DNA from: JAXDMU01 sp963762435
GTDB taxonomy: Bacteria > Pseudomonadota > Alphaproteobacteria > ATCC43930 > CGMCC-115725
Assembly (NCBI GenBank): GCA_963762435.1
Contig: CAVXLN010000006.1
Span: forward strand, 124,001-188,000
Length of the DNA stretch: 64,000 nucleotides
Direction of reading: 5' to 3'
A program made the translations under genes and the position numbers. Below the pieces are notes generated by a model that saw nothing but the letters and a program-made list of their open reading frames with translations, had not been told where the DNA came from and did not search any database. Below, piece by piece: positions 49,238-58,211 of this stretch. Each line of letters opens with the position of its first letter. Within the stretch, counting starts at the first letter, position 1.

Positions 49238-50602
49238 ATGAGCTTCACGGCCGCTATCATCGGCCGGCCCAATGTCGGCAAGTCGACCCTGTTCAATCGC
49301 CTGGTCGGTCAGCGGCTGGCGTTGGTCGACGATTTGCCGGGCGTTACGCGCGATCGGCGCGAGGGCAAGGCGCGCTTGGCCGGCCTCGAATTCCAGGTGA
49401 TCGACACCGCCGGTCTCGAGGAGATCCATGACGACAGCCTGGCGGCGCGCATGCAGGCTCAAACCGAGCGCGCCATCGCCGAGGCCGATGTCGTGCTGAT
49501 GGTGATCGATGCCCGTGCCGGCATCACGCCGCTCGACCGCCACTTTGCCGAGCTGTTGCGCCGCCGTGCCGATGTGCCGGTCATCCTCGTCGCCAACAAG
49601 TCCGAGGGCAAATCCGGCCTCGCCGGCGCCTATGAGGCGTTCGAGCTCGGCCTCGGCGATCCGATCGCGATCTCGGCCGAGCATGGCGAAGGCATGGGCG
49701 ATCTGTTCGAGGCGTTGCTGCCCTATGCGGACGAGCCGGCGGATGCGGAAAGCGACGAAGCCGAGGACGAGGCGGCGATCGAACCGGAAAAGCCGCTGCA
49801 GCTTGCCATCGTCGGCCGGCCGAATGTCGGGAAATCGACCCTCGTCAATCGGCTGATCGGCGAAGATCGGCTGCTGACCGGGCCCGAGGCCGGCATCACG
49901 CGCGACGCCATCGCAGTCGATTGGCAATGGAAGGGGCGGCCGATCAAGCTGATCGACACGGCGGGCCTGCGCCGGAAATCGACCATCGAGGCCAAGCTCG
50001 AGAAACTGTCGGTCGGCGACACGCTGCGCGCCATCCGTTTCGCCGAGCTCGTGATCCTGGTGATCGACGCCGAGGTGATGCTGGAAAAGCAGGACCTCGC
50101 CATCGGCCGCATGATCGAGGATGAGGGCCGGGCGATCGTCCTCGCCGTGAATAAATGGGATCTCATCGAGGACAAGCCCAAGGCGCTCGAGAAGCTCCGC
50201 GACCGGCTGGAGATCTCGCTGCCGCAGCTCGCCGGCATTGCCGCGATCCCGATCTCGGCCGCGACCGGCGCCTCGCTCGACAAGCTGATGGCGGCGGTGT
50301 TCGCCGCCGGCGAGGTCTGGAACAAGCGCATCCCGACGCCGAAACTCAATCGCTGGCTCGCTGCGGTGCAGGAGCGCCATCCGCCGCCGCTCGTCAGCGG
50401 CCGGCGCTTGCGCTTGCGCTACATGACCCAGGCGAATATCCGCCCGCCCACCTTTGCGCTGTTCGCCTCCAAGCCGGGCGATCTGCCCGATGCCTACCGG
50501 CGCTATCTCGTCAATCTGCTCCGGGCCGATTTCGGCCTGCCGGGGGTGCCGATCCGCGTGATGCTGCGGAAGGGCGCCAATCCCTACGCGGATAAGGATT
50601 GA
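49238..50602 (+). CDS. der: Ribosome biogenesis GTPase Der (EngA)
   Basis: The 454-residue product has two complete G domains in tandem: GRPNVGKST at residues 9-17 with DTAG at 56-59, and GRPNVGKST at 193-201 with DTAG at 240-243 and NKWD further on. A C-terminal KH-like domain follows. Der acts in maturation of the 50S ribosomal subunit. AGGAG lies 7 bases before the ATG. The acidic linker between the G domains (ADEPADAESDEAEDEAAIEP) is typical. Confidence 0.97.
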   Translation: MSFTAAIIGRPNVGKSTLFNRLVGQRLALVDDLPGVTRDRREGKARLAGLEFQVIDTAGLEEIHDDSLAARMQAQTERAIAEADVVLMVIDARAGITPLDRHFAELLRRRADVPVILVANKSEGKSGLAGAYEAFELGLGDPIAISAEHGEGMGDLFEALLPYADEPADAESDEAEDEAAIEPEKPLQLAIVGRPNVGKSTLVNRLIGEDRLLTGPEAGITRDAIAVDWQWKGRPIKLIDTAGLRRKSTIEAKLEKLSVGDTLRAIRFAELVILVIDAEVMLEKQDLAIGRMIEDEGRAIVLAVNKWDLIEDKPKALEKLRDRLEISLPQLAGIAAIPISAATGASLDKLMAAVFAAGEVWNKRIPTPKLNRWLAAVQERHPPPLVSGRRLRLRYMTQANIRPPTFALFASKPGDLPDAYRRYLVNLLRADFGLPGVPIRVMLRKGANPYADKD

Positions 50603-50611
50603 GGAGCCGGC

Positions 50612-50977
50612 TCAGAAGATCTCGATTTCCTCGGTCAGGAACATGCAGGACCGGCTGAAATCGATGAACTTGCCCTCATCCTCGATCAACAGCGCGCCGG
50701 CTTTCTCGCCTTCGGGCGAAGCAAGCGTCCGCATCAAATCTTCTTCGCTTTCCCACCAAAATTCCGTCACGCCGTCATAAGACTCAGCCAGATTGCGGGA
50801 TTGCCGCAATGCATCGTTCAAGGCCGGCATTCTTCGATGGCTTTGGACATATCGCACTGCTTTGATCGAAGCTGCGAGCGCCTTCACCTTGGGGCCGTGC
50901 ACGTCGCGCCAATAATCTTCGAACTCGCTACTCGAAAGGCCTTCCTTCTTACGGATGCAATAGACCAGCTTGATCAT
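50612..50977 (-). CDS. EthD-domain protein
   Basis: The 121-residue product matches the EthD family (dimeric alpha/beta-barrel): MIKLVYCIRKKEGLSSSEFE, DYWRDVHGPKVKALA with the His-Gly-Pro, and DGVTEFWWESEEDLMRTLAS. EthD proteins assist or perform oxidative steps on aromatic or polyketide compounds. It converges on der with a 9-base gap. A repeat element lies upstream of its start. The activity is open. Confidence 0.83.
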   Translation of the reverse strand: MIKLVYCIRKKEGLSSSEFEDYWRDVHGPKVKALAASIKAVRYVQSHRRMPALNDALRQSRNLAESYDGVTEFWWESEEDLMRTLASPEGEKAGALLIEDEGKFIDFSRSCMFLTEEIEIF

Positions 50978-51021
50978 TGTTGTTGTCCTTTCTGGTCCGT
51001 GATCTCCCGCTAGAGCCCGAT

Positions 51022-51127
51022 GCGATCAGACTGACTCAGTCTGATCGCTGAATCGGTCTCTAAATATTTGAATCTAGAGCGGATTCACGCGATCAGATGA
51101 TCCCATCTGATCGCGATCCCGCTCTAG
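51022..51127. repeat. Bipartite palindromic intergenic element
   Basis: Two hairpins: GCGATCAGACT/AGTCTGATCGC (51022-51048, loop GACTC), and CGCGATCAGATG/CATCTGATCGCG (51088-51115, loop ATCC) with an outer imperfect stem CTAGAGCGGAT/ATCCCGCTCTAG (51074-51127). The outer right arm supplies the stop codon of the minus-strand dehydrogenase gene. Confidence 0.85.
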
Positions 51128-51801
51128 GCGTCTATCCGCTCGATGAAGCGCCGTGCCGCCTCGTCCGGAGACGGCAGCTTCGTCTGATCCTCGCCCGGGA
51201 AGGCTTCGCGCCGGAGCTTGGTCGCGACCGGACCGGGATCGATCATTTCGACCTTGAGCCTGGTCTCGCCGAGCTCGGCCGCATAGATCCCAGCCATCAT
51301 CTCGAGCCCGGCCTTGGCGATGGCATAAGCGTTCCAATATGCCACGGGCTCGCGCCCGGCGGCACAGCCGGCCAGCAGCACGCGGCCCGACGGCGCCTGG
51401 CGCAGCAGCGGGTCGAAATTGCGGATGAGCCGCCAATTGGCGGTGAGATTGACGTCGATGACACGCTGAAAGAGATCGGGGTCGATATGGCCGAGCGGTC
51501 CGAGCGTGCCCAGGATGCCGGCGGCGCCGACCAGGATATCGAGCTTGCCGAAGCGCTCGTAGATGGCCGCCGCCATTTGGTCGAGCTTGGCGAAATCGGC
51601 CAGATCGAGCGGCACTAGCGTCGCGGCCTCCCCACCCGCGCGACGAATCGCATCGTCGGTCTCCTCGAGACCGCCGACCGTGCGCGCGACCAGGATCAGA
51701 TGGGCGCCCTCGGCCGCGAGGCCCCGTGCCACCGCGGCACCGATGCCGCGCGAGGCGCCGGTGACGAGCGCTACCTTGCCCGCAAGTCTCCGATCACTCA
51801 T
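51124..51801 (-). CDS. Short-chain dehydrogenase (YciK-like) with Ser-to-Cys active site
   Basis: The 225-residue product is an SDR with TGASRGIG, PLDLADFAKLDQMA, and YAIAKAG for the catalytic Tyr/Lys. The Ser of the catalytic triad appears replaced by Cys in VLLAGCAAGREPVAYWNAY, which occupies the 13-residues-before-Tyr position. It is closest to YciK-type enzymes whose substrate is unknown. Its ATG overlaps the purF stop in ATGA, so it is coupled to purF. A repeat element forms its stop codon. Confidence 0.85.
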   Translation of the reverse strand: MSDRRLAGKVALVTGASRGIGAAVARGLAAEGAHLILVARTVGGLEETDDAIRRAGGEAATLVPLDLADFAKLDQMAAAIYERFGKLDILVGAAGILGTLGPLGHIDPDLFQRVIDVNLTANWRLIRNFDPLLRQAPSGRVLLAGCAAGREPVAYWNAYAIAKAGLEMMAGIYAAELGETRLKVEMIDPGPVATKLRREAFPGEDQTKLPSPDEAARRFIERIDA

Positions 51802-53273
51802 GCAGTGGTGAACTCGGCCATTTCGGAGAGGGACAGCGGCAGCTTGCCCTGGGTGAAGTCGCTCAGCGGGATCGGATAATCGCCGGTGAAGCAGGCATCG
51901 CAATATCTCGGATTGGTCGGATCGCGCTGAGTTTGGCCGAGCGCGCGATAGAGCCCGTCGAGCGAGATGAAGGCCAGGCTGTCGGCCTTGATGAATTTCG
52001 CCATCTCTTCGACATTCATGTGCGACGCCAAGAGCTTGTCGCGCTCCGGCGTGGCGATGCCGTAGAAGCAGGAATGGCTCGTGGGCGGGCTCGAGATGCG
52101 CATATGCACCTCGGCGGCTCCCGCCTGCCGGACCATCTCGACGATCTTGAGCGAGGTCGTGCCGCGCACGATCGAATCATCGACCAGTATGACGCGCTTG
52201 CCCTCGATGGCGCGGCGATTGGCGTTGTGCTTCAGCTTCACGCCCAGATGGCGGATCTGATCGGTCGGCTCGATGAAGGTGCGGCCGACATAATGATTGC
52301 GCACGATGCCGAGCTCGAAGGGTGCCCCGCTTTCGGCGGCATAGCCCAAGGCCGCCGGCACGCCCGAATCCGGCACCGGGATGACGATGTCGGCATCGAC
52401 CGGGTTCTCGCGCGCCAACTCGGCGCCGATGCGCTTCCGTACCTCATAGACATCCGTCCCCTCGACGATGCTGTCGGGGCGGGAGAAATAAATATACTCG
52501 AAGATGCAGAAGCGGCGCGGCATGCTGCCGAATGGTCGGAAGCTCTGAATGCCGGATTCGCTGACCAGCACGATCTCGCCCGGTTCGACATCGCGCACGA
52601 ACTCGGCGCCGATGATGTCGAGCGCCACGGTCTCGGAGGTCATCACCCAGGCCGATCCGATCTTGCCCAGCACCAGCGGGCGCACGCCCAGCGGGTCGCG
52701 CACGCCGATCAGCCCTTCCTTGCTCAAGGCCACCAGCGAATAGGCGCCTTCGACCTGGCGCAACGCATCGACGACCCGCTCGATCACGGTCCGCCTGAGG
52801 CTGGTCGCGATCAGGTGGATGATCACCTCGGTGTCGCTGGTCGATTGGAACAGGCTGCCGCGGCGCACGAGCTGGCTGCGCAGCTGGTAGGAATTGGTGA
52901 GATTGCCATTGTGGCAGATGGCGAGGCCGCCGAACTCGAAATCGCCGAACAGCGGCTGGACGTTCCTGAGCGCCACCTCGCCGGTCGTGGCGTAGCGATT
53001 ATGGCCGATCGCGGCCGGGCCCTTCAGCCGTTCGATCACGTCCTTGGAGCTGAAATTCTCGCCCACCTGGCCGAGGCCGCGATGCGAATGGAACTGCGCG
53101 CCGTCATAAGAGACGATGCCGGCTGCTTCCTGCCCGCGATGCTGCAGCGCATGGAGGCCGAGGGCGGCGAAGGCGGCTGCCTCGCCATGGCCGAAGACGC
53201 CGAAGACGCCGCATTCCTCATGGAAATGATCGTCGTCGGAGTCGAAAGGGCTCGTGGTCAGCATCTCAGTCAT
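51798..53273 (-). CDS. purF: Amidophosphoribosyltransferase PurF
   Basis: The 491-residue product carries the first step of purine synthesis: glutamine plus PRPP to 5-phosphoribosylamine. The N-terminal nucleophile Cys21 in EECGVFG follows a short propeptide; HALQHRGQEAAG and CHNGNLTN are the glutaminase motifs. VILVDDSIVRGTTS is the PRPP-binding loop. The start overlaps the cvpA stop in ATGA and its stop overlaps the dehydrogenase start, so translation is coupled. cvpA-purF is the conserved order. Confidence 0.97.
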   Translation of the reverse strand: MTEMLTTSPFDSDDDHFHEECGVFGVFGHGEAAAFAALGLHALQHRGQEAAGIVSYDGAQFHSHRGLGQVGENFSSKDVIERLKGPAAIGHNRYATTGEVALRNVQPLFGDFEFGGLAICHNGNLTNSYQLRSQLVRRGSLFQSTSDTEVIIHLIATSLRRTVIERVVDALRQVEGAYSLVALSKEGLIGVRDPLGVRPLVLGKIGSAWVMTSETVALDIIGAEFVRDVEPGEIVLVSESGIQSFRPFGSMPRRFCIFEYIYFSRPDSIVEGTDVYEVRKRIGAELARENPVDADIVIPVPDSGVPAALGYAAESGAPFELGIVRNHYVGRTFIEPTDQIRHLGVKLKHNANRRAIEGKRVILVDDSIVRGTTSLKIVEMVRQAGAAEVHMRISSPPTSHSCFYGIATPERDKLLASHMNVEEMAKFIKADSLAFISLDGLYRALGQTQRDPTNPRYCDACFTGDYPIPLSDFTQGKLPLSLSEMAEFTTA

Positions 53274-53959
53274 TTTCCCTGGCCCTGTCCTTGAGCTTGG
53301 ATCAGCTGGTCCAAGCCTTTGCTGTCGGAGTTCGCCTCGGGATTGCCCGGAGGCGCGGGCTTGGCGGCGCTTTTCACCGGCGGGGGCCGGTTCAGCTGAT
53401 CGAGCGCGTTCTTGAAATCATCGCCGGCCTTGACCGTCGTCTGCATCTGGTTGAACCGGTCCGCCGTGGCGCCGAGCGTGCCCGGCAGATTGTGCGGGAT
53501 CAGCTGCTGCAGCTGGGCGGCACCTTGCGCCAGCAGCGGGCGGCTGCGCGCATCGACGATCCAGCCGGGCATATCTTCGGGCTTCAAAAGATGCGTCATC
53601 ACCAGATATCCGAGCGAGACGAGCACGACACCGCGCGCCACGCCGAAGAGAAGACCGAGCGCCCGGTCGAGGGCACCCAGGCCGCTGCCGCGCACCTTCG
53701 AGGAGATGACCCCGACGATGATGGAAAACAAGACGACGCTGACGAGGAACAGGCCGATGCCGGTGATGAGCTCGGCGGCCAGCACCGACTTGATCAGCGA
53801 TTCGATGAAAGGTTCGACCGGCGTGTAGAAGTAGATCGCGACGACGAGGGCGCCAGCCCAGGCGGCGATCGAGAGCGCTTCGCGCACGAAGCCGCGGATG
53901 AAGGCGAAGAGGCCCGACAGGGCCACGACGCCGACGACAATGAGATCGAGCGTGTTCAT
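53270..53959 (-). CDS. cvpA: CvpA-family membrane protein
   Basis: The 229-residue product has four predicted membrane helices with the CvpA pattern: DLIVVGVVALSGLFAFIRG, VREALSIAAWAGALVVAIYF, ISSKVRGSGLGALDRALGLL and GVVLVSLGYLVM. A Pro-rich C-terminal tail, KPAPPGNPEANSDSKG, follows. CvpA was named for colicin V production in E. coli and is implicated in envelope homeostasis. It is translationally coupled to purF and lies 6 bases from radA. Confidence 0.93.
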   Translation of the reverse strand: MNTLDLIVVGVVALSGLFAFIRGFVREALSIAAWAGALVVAIYFYTPVEPFIESLIKSVLAAELITGIGLFLVSVVLFSIIVGVISSKVRGSGLGALDRALGLLFGVARGVVLVSLGYLVMTHLLKPEDMPGWIVDARSRPLLAQGAAQLQQLIPHNLPGTLGATADRFNQMQTTVKAGDDFKNALDQLNRPPPVKSAAKPAPPGNPEANSDSKGLDQLIQAQGQGQGK

Positions 53960-53965
53960 CGGATC

Positions 53966-55384
<1,419 letters not shown>

Positions 55385-55395
55385 GGCCTATCTCC

Positions 55396-56163
55396 TCACC
55401 GCGCGCGAACCTCCATCTGGATCGGGCCGTCGGCCCTTCCATGGATGAACTGGTCGACGAAGGGGTTCTCGGAATGGTCGATCCGGCCGACCGCACCCTC
55501 CCAGATGATCTTGCCTTGATGCAGCATGGCGATCCGGTCGGCGATCTTGCGCGCGCTCGCCATGTCATGCGTGATCGACAGCGCGGTGGCGCCGAGATCG
55601 CGCACGCGATCGATGATCAGATCATTGATCACGTCGCTCATGATCGGGTCGAGGCCGGTCGTCGGCTCGTCGAAGAACAGGATCTCCGGCTGGCAGGCGA
55701 TGGCGCGGGCCAGGCCGACGCGCTTCTGCATGCCGCCCGACAATTCGGCCGGGTTGAGCTCGGCGACATCCGCGCTGAGCCCGACCTTGGCCAATGTTTC
55801 GACCGCGACTTTCTTCGCTTTGCCGCGATCCATGCCGTGGCCCTGGATCAGGCCGAAGGCGACATTCTCCCAGACGGTCAGCGAATCGAAGAGGGCCGCT
55901 CCCTGGAACAGCATGCCGAACTTCGCCATCAGCCGGTCGCGCTCGGTACCCCTCAGGCCGAGGACCTCCTCGCCATCGATCTTGATCGAGCCGCGATCGG
56001 CCCGGATCAATCCCAGGACGCATTTGAGCAGCACCGACTTGCCGGTACCCGAGCCGCCGATGACGACCACGCTTTCCGCCGAATCGAGCTCCAGATTGAC
56101 GCCCTGCAGCACCTTCTTCGGACCGAAGGATTTGTAGAGATCGGTGATGACGATCTTTTTCAT
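55396..56163 (-). CDS. mlaF: Phospholipid-transport ABC ATPase MlaF
   Basis: The 255-residue product is the ATPase of the Mla lipid-trafficking system: Walker A GGSGTGKS (residues 36-43), signature LSGGMQKR (141-148), Walker B FFDEPTTGLDP and the switch His in SITHDM. Together with MlaE in the inner membrane it moves phospholipid across the periplasm to or from the outer membrane. It follows mlaE by 10 bases. No MlaD (substrate-binding) gene is next to the pair in this window. Confidence 0.92.
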   Translation of the reverse strand: MKKIVITDLYKSFGPKKVLQGVNLELDSAESVVVIGGSGTGKSVLLKCVLGLIRADRGSIKIDGEEVLGLRGTERDRLMAKFGMLFQGAALFDSLTVWENVAFGLIQGHGMDRGKAKKVAVETLAKVGLSADVAELNPAELSGGMQKRVGLARAIACQPEILFFDEPTTGLDPIMSDVINDLIIDRVRDLGATALSITHDMASARKIADRIAMLHQGKIIWEGAVGRIDHSENPFVDQFIHGRADGPIQMEVRAR

Positions 56164-56173
56164 CGAGGCTCGG

Positions 56174-56953
56174 TCACTTCGCGAAGAACAGCGTCGTCAG
56201 GAGGTAATCCATGAGGAAGATGGTGATCGAGGCCGACACCACGGCCGCGGTCGTGGCCGCACCCACCCCTTGAGCGCCACCCTTGGAATGATAGCCGAAA
56301 TAGCAGCCCATGATGGTGATGACGAAGCCGAAGACCGAGGCCTTGACCAGGCCCGAGACGACATCCTCGGTCGTCACGAAATTCAGCGTCGAGACCAGAT
56401 AGGCGGTCGGGTTGAAGCCCAGCTTGTATGTGGCGACCAGATAGCCGCCGAAGACGCCGATGATATCGGCGACGAGCACCAGCAGCGGCATGGTCAGGAT
56501 GCCGGCCAGCACGCGCGGCACCACCAGATATTTCATCGGATTGGTCGAGAGCGTGGTGAGCGCGTCGATCTGGTCGGTCACCCGCATCGTGCCGATCTCG
56601 GCCGCGATCGCCGCACCCACGCGGCCCGCCACCATCAGCCCGCCGATCACCGGCCCGAGCTCGCGCGTGACCGAGAGTACCACGATGGTCGCGATGGCGC
56701 TTTCCGAGGAGAAGCTGCGCGAGAACCCGGTGTAGCTCTGCAGCGCCAGCACCATGCCGACGAAGATCGCGGTGAGGCCGACGACCGGCAGCGAATTGTA
56801 GCCGATGCTCATCATCTGGCGCGCCAGCATGGGGCCGTAGAAGGGCGGGCGCACGATGTGGCTCAAGGCGCTGCCGGCAAACAGCACCATGCGGCCGAGT
56901 GCTGACATGAAATCCAGCGTGGCGCGGCCGATTCCGGCCACAGCGTTCGACAT
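56174..56953 (-). CDS. mlaE: Phospholipid-transport permease MlaE
   Basis: The 259-residue product has five or six helices and the family pattern: RQMMSIGYNSLPVVGLTAIF, GMVLALQSYTGF, RELGPVIGGLMVAGRVGAAI, ALTTLSTNPMKYLVVPRVLA and a C-terminal LLTTLFFAK. This is the inner-membrane part of the Mla ABC transporter. It lies 2 bases after alr on the minus strand and precedes mlaF. The order alr-mlaE-mlaF is consistent with one transcript. Confidence 0.93.
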   Translation of the reverse strand: MSNAVAGIGRATLDFMSALGRMVLFAGSALSHIVRPPFYGPMLARQMMSIGYNSLPVVGLTAIFVGMVLALQSYTGFSRSFSSESAIATIVVLSVTRELGPVIGGLMVAGRVGAAIAAEIGTMRVTDQIDALTTLSTNPMKYLVVPRVLAGILTMPLLVLVADIIGVFGGYLVATYKLGFNPTAYLVSTLNFVTTEDVVSGLVKASVFGFVITIMGCYFGYHSKGGAQGVGAATTAAVVSASITIFLMDYLLTTLFFAK

Positions 56954-56955
56954 GG

Positions 56956-58042
56956 TCAGGATTTCGCCTCGAAAGGGGCAGGAGCTGGATGATGGCGGCG
57001 GGGCAGCCGCCGACCGATGCGGGTCAGCACCTCATAGCCGATCGTGCCGCTGTCGCGGGCGAGATCGTCGGCACCGTAATGCGGTCCGATGAGGTCGACC
57101 AGACAGCCGGGCTGCGCCAGAGGCGCCGGCACGGCGCTGACATCGACAGTGATGAGGTCCATGGAGATCCGACCTATGACCGGTGCTGCCTCTGTGCCGA
57201 TAAAGACGCTGGCCCGGTTCCCGGCGCCGCGCAGGATGCCATCGGCATAGCCGACGCCGAGAACGGCGATCCGGCTAGGTCGATCAGCCGTCCACGCCGC
57301 ACCATAGCCAACCGTCCGACCAGCGTCAATCTCTCGGACCTGGAGGATTTTTGCTTTGACGCCAACGACTTGTCGCATCGGATTGGGTGCCGACGGGGTC
57401 GGATTGATGCCGTAGAGCGCTGCCCCCGGCCGAACCATGTCGAGATGGTAGGGGGCACCCAGGAAGATGCCGAAGCTTGCGGCGAGGCTCAAGGGTGCCA
57501 CCGGCAGTTGGGCGGCAAGGGCCATGAAATCAAGGCGCTGGCGCTCGTTCAGCGGATGCTCGGACGTATCGGAACAAGCGAGATGACTGATGATCGCGCT
57601 GAGCTTGAGGCCGCCGATGAGCCCGGGCTCGGCGGCGAGCCGGGCCGTTTCGGCCGCTGGAAATCCCAACCGTGCCAGGCCGGTATCGAGATGCAGCACG
57701 AACTCCCCGGCCGGTGCGGCGCTCCGCCACAGGGCGAGCTGGCCCAGATCATTCACCACCGGAACGAGGGCGGGACGATCGGCCAAGGCCGGGTCGGGGC
57801 CGGCCAGCACGGCGATGCGGATATTGCTGTGACCAAGGGCCGCGTCGAGCGCCAGCGCTTCGTCGACGGAATGGACGAACAGCCAACGGCAGCCGGCAGC
57901 GATGAGCGTCCGGGCGACGGGGACGGCACCCAGACCGTAACCGTCGGCCTTGACGGCGGCTGCGACATCGCATCCGGGCCCGAACTCGGCGCCGGATCAG
58001 CCGCCAATTCTCGGCGATGGCGGCGAGATCGACGGTCACCAC
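56956..58042 (-). pseudogene. alr: Alanine racemase Alr, split by a one-base frameshift
   Basis: From about GTG 58042/58039 the minus strand reads VVTVDLAAIAENWRLIRR. It then shifts frame near 57990-57998 and continues GAEFGPGCDVAAAVKADGYG with the PLP-binding Lys motif VKADGYG, followed by WLFVHSVDEALALDAALGHS and MLAGPDP up to the stop at 56956. The C-terminal domain is complete (VGYGAAWTADRPS with catalytic Tyr; MVRPGAALYGINP). A repaired protein would have about 361 residues, normal for Alr. Alr makes D-alanine for peptidoglycan. It may be a sequencing error, as the rest of the gene looks functional. Confidence 0.8.
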
Positions 58043-58172
58043 CCCGAGCGCATCTGTGGGTACCTCCCTCTTCGCCCCATTGGGGGGGAGAGGGTTGGGG
58101 TGAGGTGGGGCGGACTCGGTCGGTGCGACAGATGCCCACCTCTCCCTCCCATCGCTGTCGCGACGGGCCCCG

Positions 58173-58200
58173 CCCTCTCCCCTCTTAAGGGCGGAGAGGG
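58173..58200. repeat. REP-like palindrome between dnaB and alr
   Basis: CCCTCTCC and GGAGAGGG arms with a CTTAAG core form a 28-base hairpin 11 bases after the dnaB stop. Related CCCTCTCC/GGAGAGGG pieces occur nearby at about 58064-58095. The whole 58043-58211 stretch is pyrimidine/purine-biased and carries no gene. It may be a repeat inserted before alr. Confidence 0.55.
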
Positions 58201-58211
58201 AATCAGTGCCC

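Noticed and set aside
51933..53294. Plus-strand open frame of 453 codons opposite purF
   Set aside because: Antisense shadow; purF is complete and motif-rich on the other strand.
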